Under the pieces are notes generated by a model, which was not told the origin of the DNA, made no database searches, and saw nothing but the letters and a program-made list of their open reading frames with translations. A stretch of DNA of 64,000 nucleotides from Halobaculum sp. MBLA0143. Lineage in GTDB: Archaea; Halobacteriota; Halobacteria; Halobacteriales; Haloferacaceae. Position 1 is the first letter of the stretch; every line of letters begins with the position of its first letter. The position numbers and the translations under genes were made by a program. The stretch lies in assembly GCF_041361465.1 (NCBI RefSeq), contig NZ_JBGKAC010000001.1, positions 806,001-870,000 of the forward strand, written 5' to 3'. Positions 17,366 through 25,308 of this stretch are shown in pieces.

Positions 17366-17953
17366 ATGCTGTTACAGAACTTCGTCGGCCCGAACACGAT
17401 CCCGTTGCTGCTGACACTCGCGGGCCTGATCCTGTCGATCATGGAGGCGCTGGCACCGGGGGCCAACTTCATCGTCGTCGGCGTGGCGCTGTTGGCCGCC
17501 GGGCTCGTCGGGCTGCTCGTGCCCGTGTTGGCGACGCCGTTCGTCCTCGGGCTGATGGTGGTCGCGTTCGGCGCCGCCGCGCTGTACGTCTACCGTGACC
17601 TGGGCATCTACGACAGTGACGGCACCTCACAGACGAGTGACTCGACGGACCTCAAGGGGACGATGGCCCGCGTGACGGAGCGTGTCACGCCGACCGAGGG
17701 GGAGGTGAAGCTAGACGACGGCGGGTTCAACCCCTACTACTCCGCCCGGTCGATCGACGGCGAGATCGCCGAGGGGACCCGGGTGATGGTGGTCGACCCC
17801 GGCGGCGGCAACGTCGTCACCGTCGAGTCCGTCGACGCGGACGCCGACGAGATCGACCGGGAGTTGGCCCGCGAGCGCGACCGACGGGCTGCTCGGGAGC
17901 GGACGGACGTGGATTCGGAGCGAGAACGAGAGCGAGAAGGCGACCCGGAGTAG
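17366..17953 (+). CDS. nfeD: NfeD-family membrane protein
   Basis: 195 residues from the ATG at 17366. Three hydrophobic helices fill residues about 10-75. An OB-like beta domain follows (GTMARVTERVTPTEGEVKL ... GTRVMVVDPGGGNVVTVESV). The C-terminus is a charged Arg/Glu/Asp-rich tail. This is the short NfeD type without the ClpP-like protease domain. NfeD proteins normally pair with an SPFH/stomatin protein, but none is adjacent here; instead a 57-residue membrane protein precedes it. Confidence 0.85.
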   Translation: MLLQNFVGPNTIPLLLTLAGLILSIMEALAPGANFIVVGVALLAAGLVGLLVPVLATPFVLGLMVVAFGAAALYVYRDLGIYDSDGTSQTSDSTDLKGTMARVTERVTPTEGEVKLDDGGFNPYYSARSIDGEIAEGTRVMVVDPGGGNVVTVESVDADADEIDRELARERDRRAARERTDVDSEREREREGDPE

Positions 17954-18016
17954 CCGCGCGACGGACGGTCGTGACAGACCACAAGCTACGAGTTGTCGCG
18001 GGGGCTCCGTCCGTGC

Positions 18017-18805
18017 GTGTACGACCACCACGTCCACTCGACGTACTCCGACGGCTCGTTCCTCCGCTGGATGGTAGAGGCGGCTGCCGACGCGGGGCTG
18101 GACGGCGTCGGAATCGCCGACCACTGTGTCGTCACCCCGACGGACGAGGCCCGCGAGTACCGCCGCGAGATGGGGTTCAACTTAGACGTGGTCCACCAGC
18201 GCCGCCGCGAGGCGATCCGCGACGTAGACGAGCGCCGCGAGATCGACGTGTTCGACGCCGTCGAGGTGGACTACGACCCGGAGTACGAGGCGGAGATCGG
18301 CTCGTTCCTGGCCACCGCCGACTTCGACTACGCCGTCGGGAGCGTCCACGACCTGGACGGCGTGAACGTCCACAGCCGCGACCACTTCGCCGAGTACGAC
18401 GAGGCGACCCGCGCGAGGCTGGTGGACCGTTACTTCGACAAGCTGGTGGCGCTCGCAGAGTCGGAGCTGTTCGAGATCGCCGCCCACCCGGACCTGATCG
18501 AGCGCAACCCTCAGCTCCGGGGGTTCGCCGACCGCGAGCAGTACGAACGTGTCGCGGCGGCGTTCGCCGACTCCCGGACGGTGCCGGAGCTGAACGCCGG
18601 TCGCGTCGACCGGGAGTACGGCGAACTCCACCCCAAGCCGGCGTTCGTGGACGCGCTCGTCGACGCGGGCGTGGACTTCGCCGTCGGGACGGACAGCCAC
18701 GAGCCCGACAGGATCGACCCCCGGGCGACGGCGCTGACAGACACCCTCTCGGAGCGAGGCCTGGAGCCCGTCTCCGTCGCCGAGCGGGCGACCGACCGGG
18801 TGTGA
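18017..18805 (+). CDS. PHP-domain phosphoesterase (HisJ-like)
   Basis: 262 residues from a GTG at 18017; a TTG at 17993 would add 8 residues. Metal ligands of the PHP barrel are visible: HVH in VYDHHVHSTYS at the very start, H in GIADHC, H in GSVHDLDG, H in IAAHPDLI, and DSH in VGTDSHEPDR. These fit a trinuclear metal site hydrolysing phosphomonoesters such as histidinol phosphate, though the true substrate is not known. Confidence 0.8.
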   Translation: MYDHHVHSTYSDGSFLRWMVEAAADAGLDGVGIADHCVVTPTDEAREYRREMGFNLDVVHQRRREAIRDVDERREIDVFDAVEVDYDPEYEAEIGSFLATADFDYAVGSVHDLDGVNVHSRDHFAEYDEATRARLVDRYFDKLVALAESELFEIAAHPDLIERNPQLRGFADREQYERVAAAFADSRTVPELNAGRVDREYGELHPKPAFVDALVDAGVDFAVGTDSHEPDRIDPRATALTDTLSERGLEPVSVAERATDRV

Positions 18806-18845
18806 GCCCCGGAGAGTTATGAGTCGGGGCCCCGAGTGGTCGGGT

Positions 18846-20201
18846 ATGTCAGCCGCTCGTCGCCTGGGGGTCGCGGCGGTCGTCGTCGTCCTGACCGTCA
18901 CGCTGTTCGCGGGCAACGTCGTGGTCGTCGGCCACCAGACGGTGTTGGATCCGGACTACGTCACGGAGACGCTCGCCGAAGAGGACGGCTACGAGGCGAT
19001 CCAGACGGAGTTGGCCGGCCAGGGGACGCTCCCCATCGGCGAGACCGGGCCGTTGCCCGGCTCCGGGACGGAGATCGTCGGTCGTATCCTCACACCCGAG
19101 TACGTACAGTCACAGACGGAGGCGAACCTCGGACGGTTCTACGCCTACCTCCACGGCAACGAACGACAGCTCCGGCTCGTCGTCGACACCGGGCCGTTGA
19201 AGAACCGGACGGCGGTCGTCGTGAGCGAGACAGTGGAGAACACCTCCGCCCGCGAGCTGGCGTCGTTCGCCGGCTTCGAGTCTCGAGAGATCGGCGGCGT
19301 CACCGTCGACGAGACCGTCCTGTCGATGGGCGAAGACGAGGCGGCGTTCCGGACGGCACGGAGTCGGGTGCGTGAACGAGTGCGCGAACGGGTCGCCGAC
19401 GGGGAGCAGTCGCCCGAGGCGGACCGACGGGTGAACGAGACGCTGCGACAGCTCCGGCCGGCCGTCCGGGAGCGGGCGACGGACGTCGACACGTCGTTCG
19501 GCGACGAGGTGGACCGGGAAGCCGCCGGGCTGGTCGCCGTCTACGTGGACGGACTGCTCGCGCCGTCTGCGGACTACGAGGAGTTCCGAGCGAACCTGAC
19601 GGCACAGAAGGCGGAGCTGGGCGAGACGCTCGGTGTCGCCGTCCGCGACCGGCTCGACCGGACCGTGCCCGACCAGCTCGCGCCGACGGACTTCCTCCCG
19701 GCGGAGCTGGTACGGCCGTTGATCCGGCTGCGGGCGGCGATCGTGTTCCTGGACGTGCTCGGGTGGCTGTTGCCGTTGCTGTCCGTCGCGGTCGCCGCAC
19801 AGCTGTGGCTGCTGTCGGACGACCCCGGGACCCCGGTGTTGTGGACCGGAGTTGCGGGCGTGCTCGCCGGGCTGCCCGGGCTGGCCGTCGGAAGCGTCGC
19901 GTCCGGCGCCGTGACCGACAGACTGCGGACGGCCGCTCCGGAGACGGGTGAGGCGGTCGTCGGCGTGGCGCTCGCGCTCGTCGAGGGAGTGTTCGGCACC
20001 CTCTCGGCGCAGTCGCTCGCGCTCGTCGTCGGCGGCGGGGTGTTGGCCGTCGCCGGTGGGCTCGTCCGTGGCGGCGTCGTCGATCCGCCGGAGCTGTCGG
20101 GCGGCGACTCCGACGACTCGGCGGGACTGTCGGGCGGCGACTCCGACGACGAGTCGGGTGTGGACACGACGGACACACCCGAGGGTGACGAGCGGTCGTA
20201 G
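18846..20201 (+). CDS. haloarchaeal membrane protein with large extracytoplasmic domain
   Basis: About 451 residues from the ATG at 18846 (an ATG at 18819 would add 9). A signal-anchor helix (AAVVVVLTVTLFAGNVVVV) is followed by about 290 polar residues rich in Arg/Glu helices. A membrane cluster of three to four helices comes near residues 300-420. The C-terminus is acidic and has a repeated GGDSDD unit (ELSGGDSDDSAGLSGGDSDDE). The layout resembles conserved archaeal and actinobacterial membrane proteins of unknown role. Confidence 0.65.
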   Translation: MSAARRLGVAAVVVVLTVTLFAGNVVVVGHQTVLDPDYVTETLAEEDGYEAIQTELAGQGTLPIGETGPLPGSGTEIVGRILTPEYVQSQTEANLGRFYAYLHGNERQLRLVVDTGPLKNRTAVVVSETVENTSARELASFAGFESREIGGVTVDETVLSMGEDEAAFRTARSRVRERVRERVADGEQSPEADRRVNETLRQLRPAVRERATDVDTSFGDEVDREAAGLVAVYVDGLLAPSADYEEFRANLTAQKAELGETLGVAVRDRLDRTVPDQLAPTDFLPAELVRPLIRLRAAIVFLDVLGWLLPLLSVAVAAQLWLLSDDPGTPVLWTGVAGVLAGLPGLAVGSVASGAVTDRLRTAAPETGEAVVGVALALVEGVFGTLSAQSLALVVGGGVLAVAGGLVRGGVVDPPELSGGDSDDSAGLSGGDSDDESGVDTTDTPEGDERS

Positions 20202-20237
20202 CGGCACGGAGAAAACGGCGAGTGGTGTCGCGGCGGT

Positions 20238-20405
20238 CTACAGGTCGCGCGGTTGGACGGTCTTCCGGTCGTTCTCCTCGGCACGTCGGCTGGCGTCGTC
20301 CAGCAGCTCGGCGACACGCCCGTCCAGGGCGTCGTAGAAGTCGGACGCCACGTTCTCGTCTTCCAGGTACTCCTTGACCGCAGATTTGACGATCAGGTCT
20401 GACAT
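20238..20405 (-). CDS. DUF1931-type mini histone-fold protein
   Basis: 55 residues from the ATG at 20403-20405. The sequence runs helix (DLIVKSAVKEYLEDENVASDFYDALD) then helix (RVAELLDDASRRAEENDRKTV), ending QPRDL. That is the order of a histone fold, with the R-K-T-V...D ending typical of archaeal histones. At 55 residues it is shorter than a usual 65-70-residue archaeal histone. It may bind DNA as a dimer or act as a dimerisation module; DNA binding is inferred. Confidence 0.75.
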   Translation of the reverse strand: MSDLIVKSAVKEYLEDENVASDFYDALDGRVAELLDDASRRAEENDRKTVQPRDL

Positions 20406-20482
20406 CGACAGGACGTTCCGCCGTCCGCCTCTTAGAGGTACCGAAATCCAGCGGCCTGGCGGCCTCTGTGGCCGGTTGTTGC

Positions 20483-20863
20483 TCACTCGAACAGGCGAGC
20501 GAGCGCACGGCCGCCCGCCAGTAGCTCTCGCCCGGCCGCGGCGACGCCGCCGCCGACGCGAACCTCGACGGGATCGACGCCGAGTTCGCGGGCCAGCGGG
20601 CCGGCGACGGCGTCGGCGCCCGCCACCGCGACCGTGGCGCCTCTGACGCGGACCTCGACGGTGAGGTCGGTCACCGCCAGCAGGGTCGACAGGCGGTCGG
20701 TTGCCCGTTCGCCGTCGCGGGCGATCCGGATCGCCGTCCGGAGGTTCGGCACCTCGACGAACAGGCGGTCGCCGGTCGACCGCAGCGGGATGTCCGTGCC
20801 GTCGACGGAGAGGGTGAGGTCCGTCTCGACCGACAGCGGTGCGGCGCCGGCGTAGTCAGTCAC
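20483..20863 (-). CDS. conserved haloarchaeal protein of unknown function
   Basis: 126 residues from a GTG at 20861-20863. It overlaps the stop of the upstream 73-residue gene by eight bases, so the two are translationally linked. The protein alternates short strands (DLTLSVDGTDIPLRSTGDRLFVEVP, LTVEVRVRGATVAVAG) with alanine/glycine-rich helices and has no membrane segment. No recognised motif. Confidence 0.65.
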   Translation of the reverse strand: MTDYAGAAPLSVETDLTLSVDGTDIPLRSTGDRLFVEVPNLRTAIRIARDGERATDRLSTLLAVTDLTVEVRVRGATVAVAGADAVAGPLARELGVDPVEVRVGGGVAAAGRELLAGGRALARLFE

Positions 20864-21077
20864 TCTCTCGTGTGGTGATGGTGATCGTTCCGTCGAGTTC
20901 CCAGTGGGCGTGTTCGGCGTCCTCGCCGGTGCCGCTGGGAACTGCGACCTCCATGTCGTCCATCTCGTACTCGATTTCGGCGTTGCGTCCGGTGAGTCGG
21001 TCGTACAGACCGATTGCCAGATCCGGCCAGGTCGTCGTCTCGTCGATACGCTCGTCGGGGGCTTCTGCCTCGCTCAT
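20856..21077 (-). CDS. small acidic haloarchaeal protein
   Basis: 73 residues from the ATG at 21075-21077. It contains WPDLAIGLYDRLTGRNAEIEYEMDDMEV and ends with a beta strand (LDGTITITTRESD). A clear TATA box about 31 bp upstream gives a nearly leaderless transcript. It is the first gene of a two-gene operon with the 126-residue protein. Function is unknown. Confidence 0.7.
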   Translation of the reverse strand: MSEAEAPDERIDETTTWPDLAIGLYDRLTGRNAEIEYEMDDMEVAVPSGTGEDAEHAHWELDGTITITTRESD

Positions 21078-21104
21078 GCGGGTGGAGTAGACGCGCGCCA
21101 GTGG

Positions 21105-21111
21105 TATATAT
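21105..21111 (-). promoter_or_regulatory. TATA box of the 73-residue gene
   Basis: TATATAT centred 31 bp before the ATG at 21077. A purine start site about 27 bp downstream would leave a leader of only a few bases. Confidence 0.65.
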
Positions 21112-21112
21112 G

Positions 21113-21404
21113 TGTGGGCAGAGTCGGCGACGGGAGTGTGGCGGGAACGGAGTGAGGCCGTGGCAGTCACTACCGAGCGACTCGCTCTCCGTGGTGAACG
21201 AGAGCGTCCTCCCTTCGGGGTCGTCCTCCACCGACGGCACTAGCTTCGACACGACGACTCGTGGCTCACTCGACTGAACCCGTGATCGCTCGCCGGCGCC
21301 CCGTGACCCTCGCTCGTAGTTCCACCCCTCGCCACTCGTCTCCGTCTCGTCACTACCACTGTCTCACACACGTTGTCGACCGCGCTCATCAGTGAACTAC
21401 CCAC
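21113..21404. other. gene-free stretch beside the repeat array
   Basis: About 290 bp with no convincing frame. A leftward open stretch starting near 21252 reads SVEDDPEGRTLSFTTESES and then runs into arginine-rich sequence across the TATA box. It could be a decayed gene fragment but is not called. Confidence 0.3.
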
Positions 21405-21590
21405 CACACAGATGGACTCGCCGGGAGCCACACTCGCTGCCTCGACAAAACACGCTCACACAGATGGACTCGCCGGGAGTCACACTCGCTACCTCGGCAA
21501 AACACGCTCACACAGATGGACTCGCCGGGAGTCACACTCGCTACCTCGGCAAAACACGCTCACACAGATGGACTCGCCGGGAGTCACGCG
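21405..21590 (+). repeat. 52-bp tandem repeat array derived from the tRNA-Ala 3' end
   Basis: Three full 52-bp units start at 21405, 21457 and 21509, and a fourth partial one at 21561. Each contains TGGACTCGCCGGGA, identical to the last 14 bases of the neighbouring tRNA (read on the plus strand), followed by GTCACACTCGCTACCTCGGC (one variant in unit 1) and AAAACACGCTCACACAGA. Units 2 and 3 appear identical. There are no unique spacers, so this is not CRISPR. Such duplication of a tRNA end is typical of integration-site history. Confidence 0.85.
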
Positions 21591-21650
21591 AGCGACCGCA
21601 GGGAGCGAGCGTGACTACGGCGAGTCCAGTGACTGAGCGAACGAAGTGAG
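21591..21650. repeat. haloarchaeal palindromic intergenic element
   Basis: Between the array and the tRNA lies AGCGAGCGTGACTACGGCGAGTCC followed by GAGCGAACGAAGTGAGCGAA. It contains an inverted copy of the GGACTCGCC core and the GAGCGA/GTGAGCGAA motifs common in haloarchaeal intergenic DNA. In RNA it could fold as a hairpin following the leftward tRNA transcript. Confidence 0.4.
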
Positions 21651-21659
21651 CGAAGGAAC

Positions 21660-21731
21660 TGGACTCGCCGGGATTTGAACCCGGGGCCTTCCCCGTGCCA
21701 GGGGGATGATCTACCACTGATCTACGAGCCC
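21660..21731 (-). tRNA. tRNA-Ala (anticodon GGC)
   Basis: The reverse strand folds as a full cloverleaf. The acceptor is GGGCTCG/CGAGTCC, including the G3-U70 wobble pair that identifies alanine tRNAs. The D arm is GATC/GATC, the anticodon arm TCCCC/GGGGA has loop CTGGCAC (anticodon GGC, reading GCC), and the T arm is CCGGG/CCCGG. The discriminator is A73. CCA is not encoded. A TATA-like GCTTTTGTCC lies about 35-40 bp upstream (near 21767). Its 3' end is the source of the adjacent repeat array. Confidence 0.95.
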
Positions 21732-21840
21732 GCGCAACCTAACGTACTGCCGAATCGGACAAAAGCCCTTCGAAAGGGCGACGCCGTGGGGCGACGGGAC
21801 ACGCCGAGAGAGGGAAGGCCACGGAGCGCTTGGGAGTGGT

Positions 21841-22452
21841 ATGTCGATACTCGACGACGCGGACCGCCAGAAGCGAGACACGCGCCCGGACGGGGCGTTC
21901 TACGACCAGCCGCGACTGGTGACCCACGCGGACGACGGCTTCCTGGGACGGCTGACCGAGCTGTACGACGGGGTCCTCGCGGCCGGCGACGACGTGTTCG
22001 ACGCCATGGGGTCGTGGGTGAGCCACTACCCCGAGACGGAGTTGGGTCGAGTGGTGGGCCACGGGCTGAACGAGGCGGAGCTGCGGGAGAACGACCGCTA
22101 CGACGAGTGGTTCGTCCAGAACCTGAACGCGGACCAGACGCTGCCGGTGGCAGACGACACGGTCGACGCGGTGACGTGCGCGCTGTCGGTGCAGTACCTC
22201 CAGTACCCCGCGGCGGTGTTCCGAGAGTTCGCACGGGTGGTGCGCCCGGGTGGTGTCGTGATCGTGAGCTTCACCAACCGGATGTTCCCGACGAAGGCGG
22301 TGCGGGCGTGGCGCGAGCGGACGGGCGACGAACGGCTGGCGCTCGTGGAGCGGTACGTCGAGACGGCGGGGTTGGCAGTCGAGACGACACTCCGGGAACG
22401 GCCGGCGTCGGACCCGTTGTACGCAGTCGTCGGCAGGGCACCCACGGAGTGA
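21841..22452 (+). CDS. SAM-dependent methyltransferase-like protein (type 11)
   Basis: 203 residues from the ATG. The usual glycine-rich motif I is replaced by DAMGSWVSHYPETELGRVVGHG, then NEAEL, a variant seen in a widespread family. Later motifs are regular: DTVDAVTCALSVQYLQYP (motif IV), VVRPGGVVIVSFTNRMFP (motif VI), and a C-terminal Tyr/Val strand (DPLYAVVGRA). The substrate is unknown. It is separated from the tRNA by about 110 bp. Confidence 0.8.
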   Translation: MSILDDADRQKRDTRPDGAFYDQPRLVTHADDGFLGRLTELYDGVLAAGDDVFDAMGSWVSHYPETELGRVVGHGLNEAELRENDRYDEWFVQNLNADQTLPVADDTVDAVTCALSVQYLQYPAAVFREFARVVRPGGVVIVSFTNRMFPTKAVRAWRERTGDERLALVERYVETAGLAVETTLRERPASDPLYAVVGRAPTE

Positions 22453-22676
22453 GCCCGGGGAGTGACGCTACCGAGCGGTGCGGCGGGGTCGTCCCCCCGG
22501 CAGAGACCGAAAGCGGTTAAGCCGGGGGGACGGACTCACGAGTGGGAACAGCACGGCCGCAAATCTGACTCGTCTCGCGAGAGACTCGGGATTGCGGAGG
22601 TGCGTCGCGCGCCGGCGGCGACAGCCGTCGGCGTCGTCAGACACACTCTCGCGGTCGCTGCGTTCCAACCAGACAG
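22453..22676. other. long leader region ahead of rps15
   Basis: About 225 bp without a gene. A weak TATA-like GCGGTTAAGCC at 22513-22523 would place the start near 22545, leaving a leader of roughly 130 bases before the S15 ATG. That is unusually long for this window. It contains short complementary runs but no riboswitch I recognise. Confidence 0.35.
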
Positions 22677-23150
22677 ATGGCACGAATGCACACCCGTCGC
22701 CGTGGTTCGTCCGGCTCGGACAACCCGGCGGCAGACGACCCACCGGAGTGGAGTGACGTAGACGAAGACGCCGTCGAGGAGCGCGTGGTCGAGCTGGCCG
22801 AGCAGGGCCACGACCCCAGCCAGATCGGGCTGAAGCTCCGCGACGAGGGCGTCAAGGGGACGCCGATTCCGGACGTGAAGCTGGCGACCGGGAAGAAGGT
22901 GACCGAGATCCTGGAGGAACACGACGCGGAAGCGGAGATGCCGGAGGACCTCCGGAACCTGATGGAACGGGCCGTCCGGCTGCGCGAACACGTCGACGAC
23001 AACCCACAGGACGTCCAGAACAAGCGAGCGCTCCAGAACACGGAGTCGAAGATCCGCCGGCTCGTCGACTACTACCGTGGCGACGAGCTGGAAGAGTCGT
23101 TCACCTACAGCTACGACGTCGCCGTCGAGCTGCTGGAAGACTACGAGTAA
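22677..23150 (+). CDS. rps15: 30S ribosomal protein S15
   Basis: 157 residues, matching archaeal S15/S13e rather than the shorter bacterial form. It begins MARMHTRRRGSSGSD, contains HDPSQIGLKLRDEGVKG and the rRNA-binding helices, and ends in the conserved SKIRRLVDYYRG region. S15 binds the central domain of 16S rRNA early in small-subunit assembly. It heads the rps15 - recJ-like - pcc1 - rps3ae run, six bases before the next ATG. Confidence 0.95.
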   Translation: MARMHTRRRGSSGSDNPAADDPPEWSDVDEDAVEERVVELAEQGHDPSQIGLKLRDEGVKGTPIPDVKLATGKKVTEILEEHDAEAEMPEDLRNLMERAVRLREHVDDNPQDVQNKRALQNTESKIRRLVDYYRGDELEESFTYSYDVAVELLEDYE

Positions 23151-23156
23151 CGCCCG

Positions 23157-24332
23157 ATGTCGAGCAGTCCCGCCCGGTCGGCGTCCGACCCCGCCGCAGT
23201 AGCCGCGGCGCTGTCGGACGACGGACTCCTCCGGGTGTTCGTCCGACCGACGGGCGACGCGGTCGCGGCCGCGGGACTGCTCGCGCGTGCGGCGGAGGCG
23301 CGTGGCACGGGCTTCCAGGTGCGACCCACCCGCGCGGAGACGGCGCCGTCCGGCGACGGGACGGCGGTCGCGGTCGGCTGGCCGGCAGCGGAGACGGCGG
23401 CGTTGTCGCCCGACGGCCGGCCAGTGTCCGTCGCGGCCGCGGAGGCGGTCCGCGAGGCCGGCGGGGAGCCGGACCCGACCCTGGCGCTGGCGGGCGCCGT
23501 CGCGGCCGGTGTCCACCCGGACGCAGCCGGGACGACGGCGAGCCAACAGTCGGACGGCACCGGCGCGTTGGTCGAGGCGGCCGGTCGCCGTGACGCGGTC
23601 ACCCGACGACCGGGCGTGGCGACGCCGACGGCCGACCTCGTCGACGGGCTCGCTCACTCGACGCTGCTATGGCTGCCGACCTCCGGCGACGAGGCGGCCA
23701 CCCGGGAGCTGCTCGCCGACCTCGGCGCGACGGAGCCGGGGACGGGCGTCGACACGGAGACGAACCGGCGGCTAGCCTCCGTCGTCGCCTTAGACGCGAC
23801 GGAGGGGGCCCCGGAGACGGCGGTCGCCGCGGTCGAACGGACGCTGCGGCCGGTCGTCACGGACGGCCCGTTCGAGACGGTCGGCGGGTTCGCGGACGTG
23901 TTGCGCGCGACTGCCCGGACGGATCCGGGACTGGCGGTCGCGCTCGCGGTCTCGCCCGAGAGCGTCCGGGGGGCCGCGCTCGACGCCTGGCGGGCCCACG
24001 GACGGACGGTCCACGCGCTCGCGGCCGGCGCCGAGACGGCACGCTACGACGGCGTCTCCGTGTTCCGGGTTGACGGCGCGGACGCGACGGCCGACCCGCC
24101 GGCCGCGGCGGCGCTGCCGACGCTGTGTCGGCTCGCGGCCGCCTACCGTGCCCGGGAGGCGACGACACTCGTCGTGACGGACGGCGCCGCGAGCGTGGCG
24201 TCGACGGCTCACGACGCGACGGAACTGCTCGCGCCCGTCGCCGCCGACCCCGTCGGCCACCCCGGGCTGGCGACGGCGACGGACACGGACGCGCCACAGA
24301 CGGTCGTCGAGACCGTCAGGGGGGCAGTGTGA
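23157..24332 (+). CDS. RecJ/Cdc45-like (GAN) protein with degenerate DHH motif
   Basis: 391 residues in the position always held by the DHH-family protein between rps15 and pcc1 in haloarchaea. The start (LLRVFVRPTGDAVAAAGLLARA) aligns with the RecJ strand that normally carries H-x-D-x-D-G, but here the metal-binding residues are missing and no DHH triplet occurs later. It is thus probably catalytically dead, like Cdc45, and may act structurally in the replisome with GINS and MCM. Assignment rests on context plus this weak resemblance. Confidence 0.7.
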   Translation: MSSSPARSASDPAAVAAALSDDGLLRVFVRPTGDAVAAAGLLARAAEARGTGFQVRPTRAETAPSGDGTAVAVGWPAAETAALSPDGRPVSVAAAEAVREAGGEPDPTLALAGAVAAGVHPDAAGTTASQQSDGTGALVEAAGRRDAVTRRPGVATPTADLVDGLAHSTLLWLPTSGDEAATRELLADLGATEPGTGVDTETNRRLASVVALDATEGAPETAVAAVERTLRPVVTDGPFETVGGFADVLRATARTDPGLAVALAVSPESVRGAALDAWRAHGRTVHALAAGAETARYDGVSVFRVDGADATADPPAAAALPTLCRLAAAYRAREATTLVVTDGAASVASTAHDATELLAPVAADPVGHPGLATATDTDAPQTVVETVRGAV

Positions 24333-24628
24333 GCGACGACGAGTCGGCCGCCCGGCCGACGGCGACGGTCCGGACGACGTACGCGGACGCCGCGACGGCG
24401 CGGACGGTCGCGGACGCGGTGCGGCCGGACAACACCGCCGACGTGGACACTCACGTCGACGGCGCGACCGTCCGGACGGTGGTGCGGCGGGCGACGCCGG
24501 GTGGACTGGCGTCGACCGTCGACGACTACGTCGTCGGGGTCGACGTGGCGGCGACGGTCGTGGACGCGGCGGACGGCGAGACGAACAGTGCGGCAGACGA
24601 CACGCAGACACGACAACACGACACATGA
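24329..24628 (+). CDS. pcc1: KEOPS complex subunit Pcc1
   Basis: 99 residues from a GTG overlapping the preceding stop (GTGA). It shows the Pcc1 pattern: a strand ATVRTTYADAATARTVADAV, then the partner strand GATVRTVVRR, and the helix GLASTVDDYVVGVDVA. Pcc1 dimerises and bridges Kae1 subunits in the complex that makes t6A37 of tRNA. It is coupled at both ends to its neighbours by four-base overlaps. Confidence 0.85.
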   Translation: MSDDESAARPTATVRTTYADAATARTVADAVRPDNTADVDTHVDGATVRTVVRRATPGGLASTVDDYVVGVDVAATVVDAADGETNSAADDTQTRQHDT

Positions 24629-25251
24629 GCGAACGATCGGTCTCACGACAGCGCCAGGGGAAGCGGTGGTACACCGTCCTGGCACCGGAACAGTTCGACC
24701 GCGCAGAGCTCGGCGAGACGCTCGCCGAAGAGCCCGAAGACGTGATCGGGCGGACGGTCGAGACGACCTTGGGCGAGATCACGGACGACCAAGGCCAGAA
24801 CAACACGAAGCTGACGTTCAAGATCACGGACGTGGGCAGCGACTCGGCGTACACGGAGTTCGTCGAACACGAACTCACCCGTGACTACCTCCGCTCGCTC
24901 GTCCGGCGGGGCGCCTCGAAGATCGAGGCGGTCGTCACGGTCCGGACGACGGACGACTACCGCGTGCGGGTCCAGCCCGTCGCGTTCACGACGAAGAAGG
25001 CAGACCGCTCTCAGGAGCAGGCGATCCGACAGATCATGGTCGACCTGGTCGAGGAGGCCGCAGACGAGCGGTCGTTCGAGGGGTTGATCGACTCCGTCGT
25101 CGAGGGACGGCTCTCGTCGGCCATCTACGGCGAGGGGAAGGAAGTGTACCCGCTGCGACGCGCAGAGGTACAGAAGCTGACGATGGAGGCGCGGCCCGCG
25201 GAGATCGCCGCCGAAGAGGAGACCTCCGCAGACGTGGGCGACGACGAGTAA
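24625..25251 (+). CDS. rps3ae: 30S ribosomal protein S3Ae (eS1)
   Basis: 208 residues from an ATG overlapping the Pcc1 stop (ATGA). Conserved blocks include RQRQGKRWYTVLAP, GRTVETTLGEIT, NNTKLTFKITDV, HELTRDYLRSLVRR and KKADRSQEQAIRQIM. The C-terminus is acidic, as usual in halophiles. It is a structural protein of the small subunit platform and the last gene of the informational operon. Confidence 0.95.
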   Translation: MSERSVSRQRQGKRWYTVLAPEQFDRAELGETLAEEPEDVIGRTVETTLGEITDDQGQNNTKLTFKITDVGSDSAYTEFVEHELTRDYLRSLVRRGASKIEAVVTVRTTDDYRVRVQPVAFTTKKADRSQEQAIRQIMVDLVEEAADERSFEGLIDSVVEGRLSSAIYGEGKEVYPLRRAEVQKLTMEARPAEIAAEEETSADVGDDE

Positions 25252-25308
25252 CCCCCCGCGCGACACTTCTCGCTGCTCTGTTACAGACGCGACCGGCGAC
25301 GGCGCCGT

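Noticed and set aside
21405-21590. CRISPR-like direct repeats
   Set aside because: The 52-bp units are contiguous with no unique spacers, and no cas genes are present. They are tandem copies of a tRNA-end-derived sequence.
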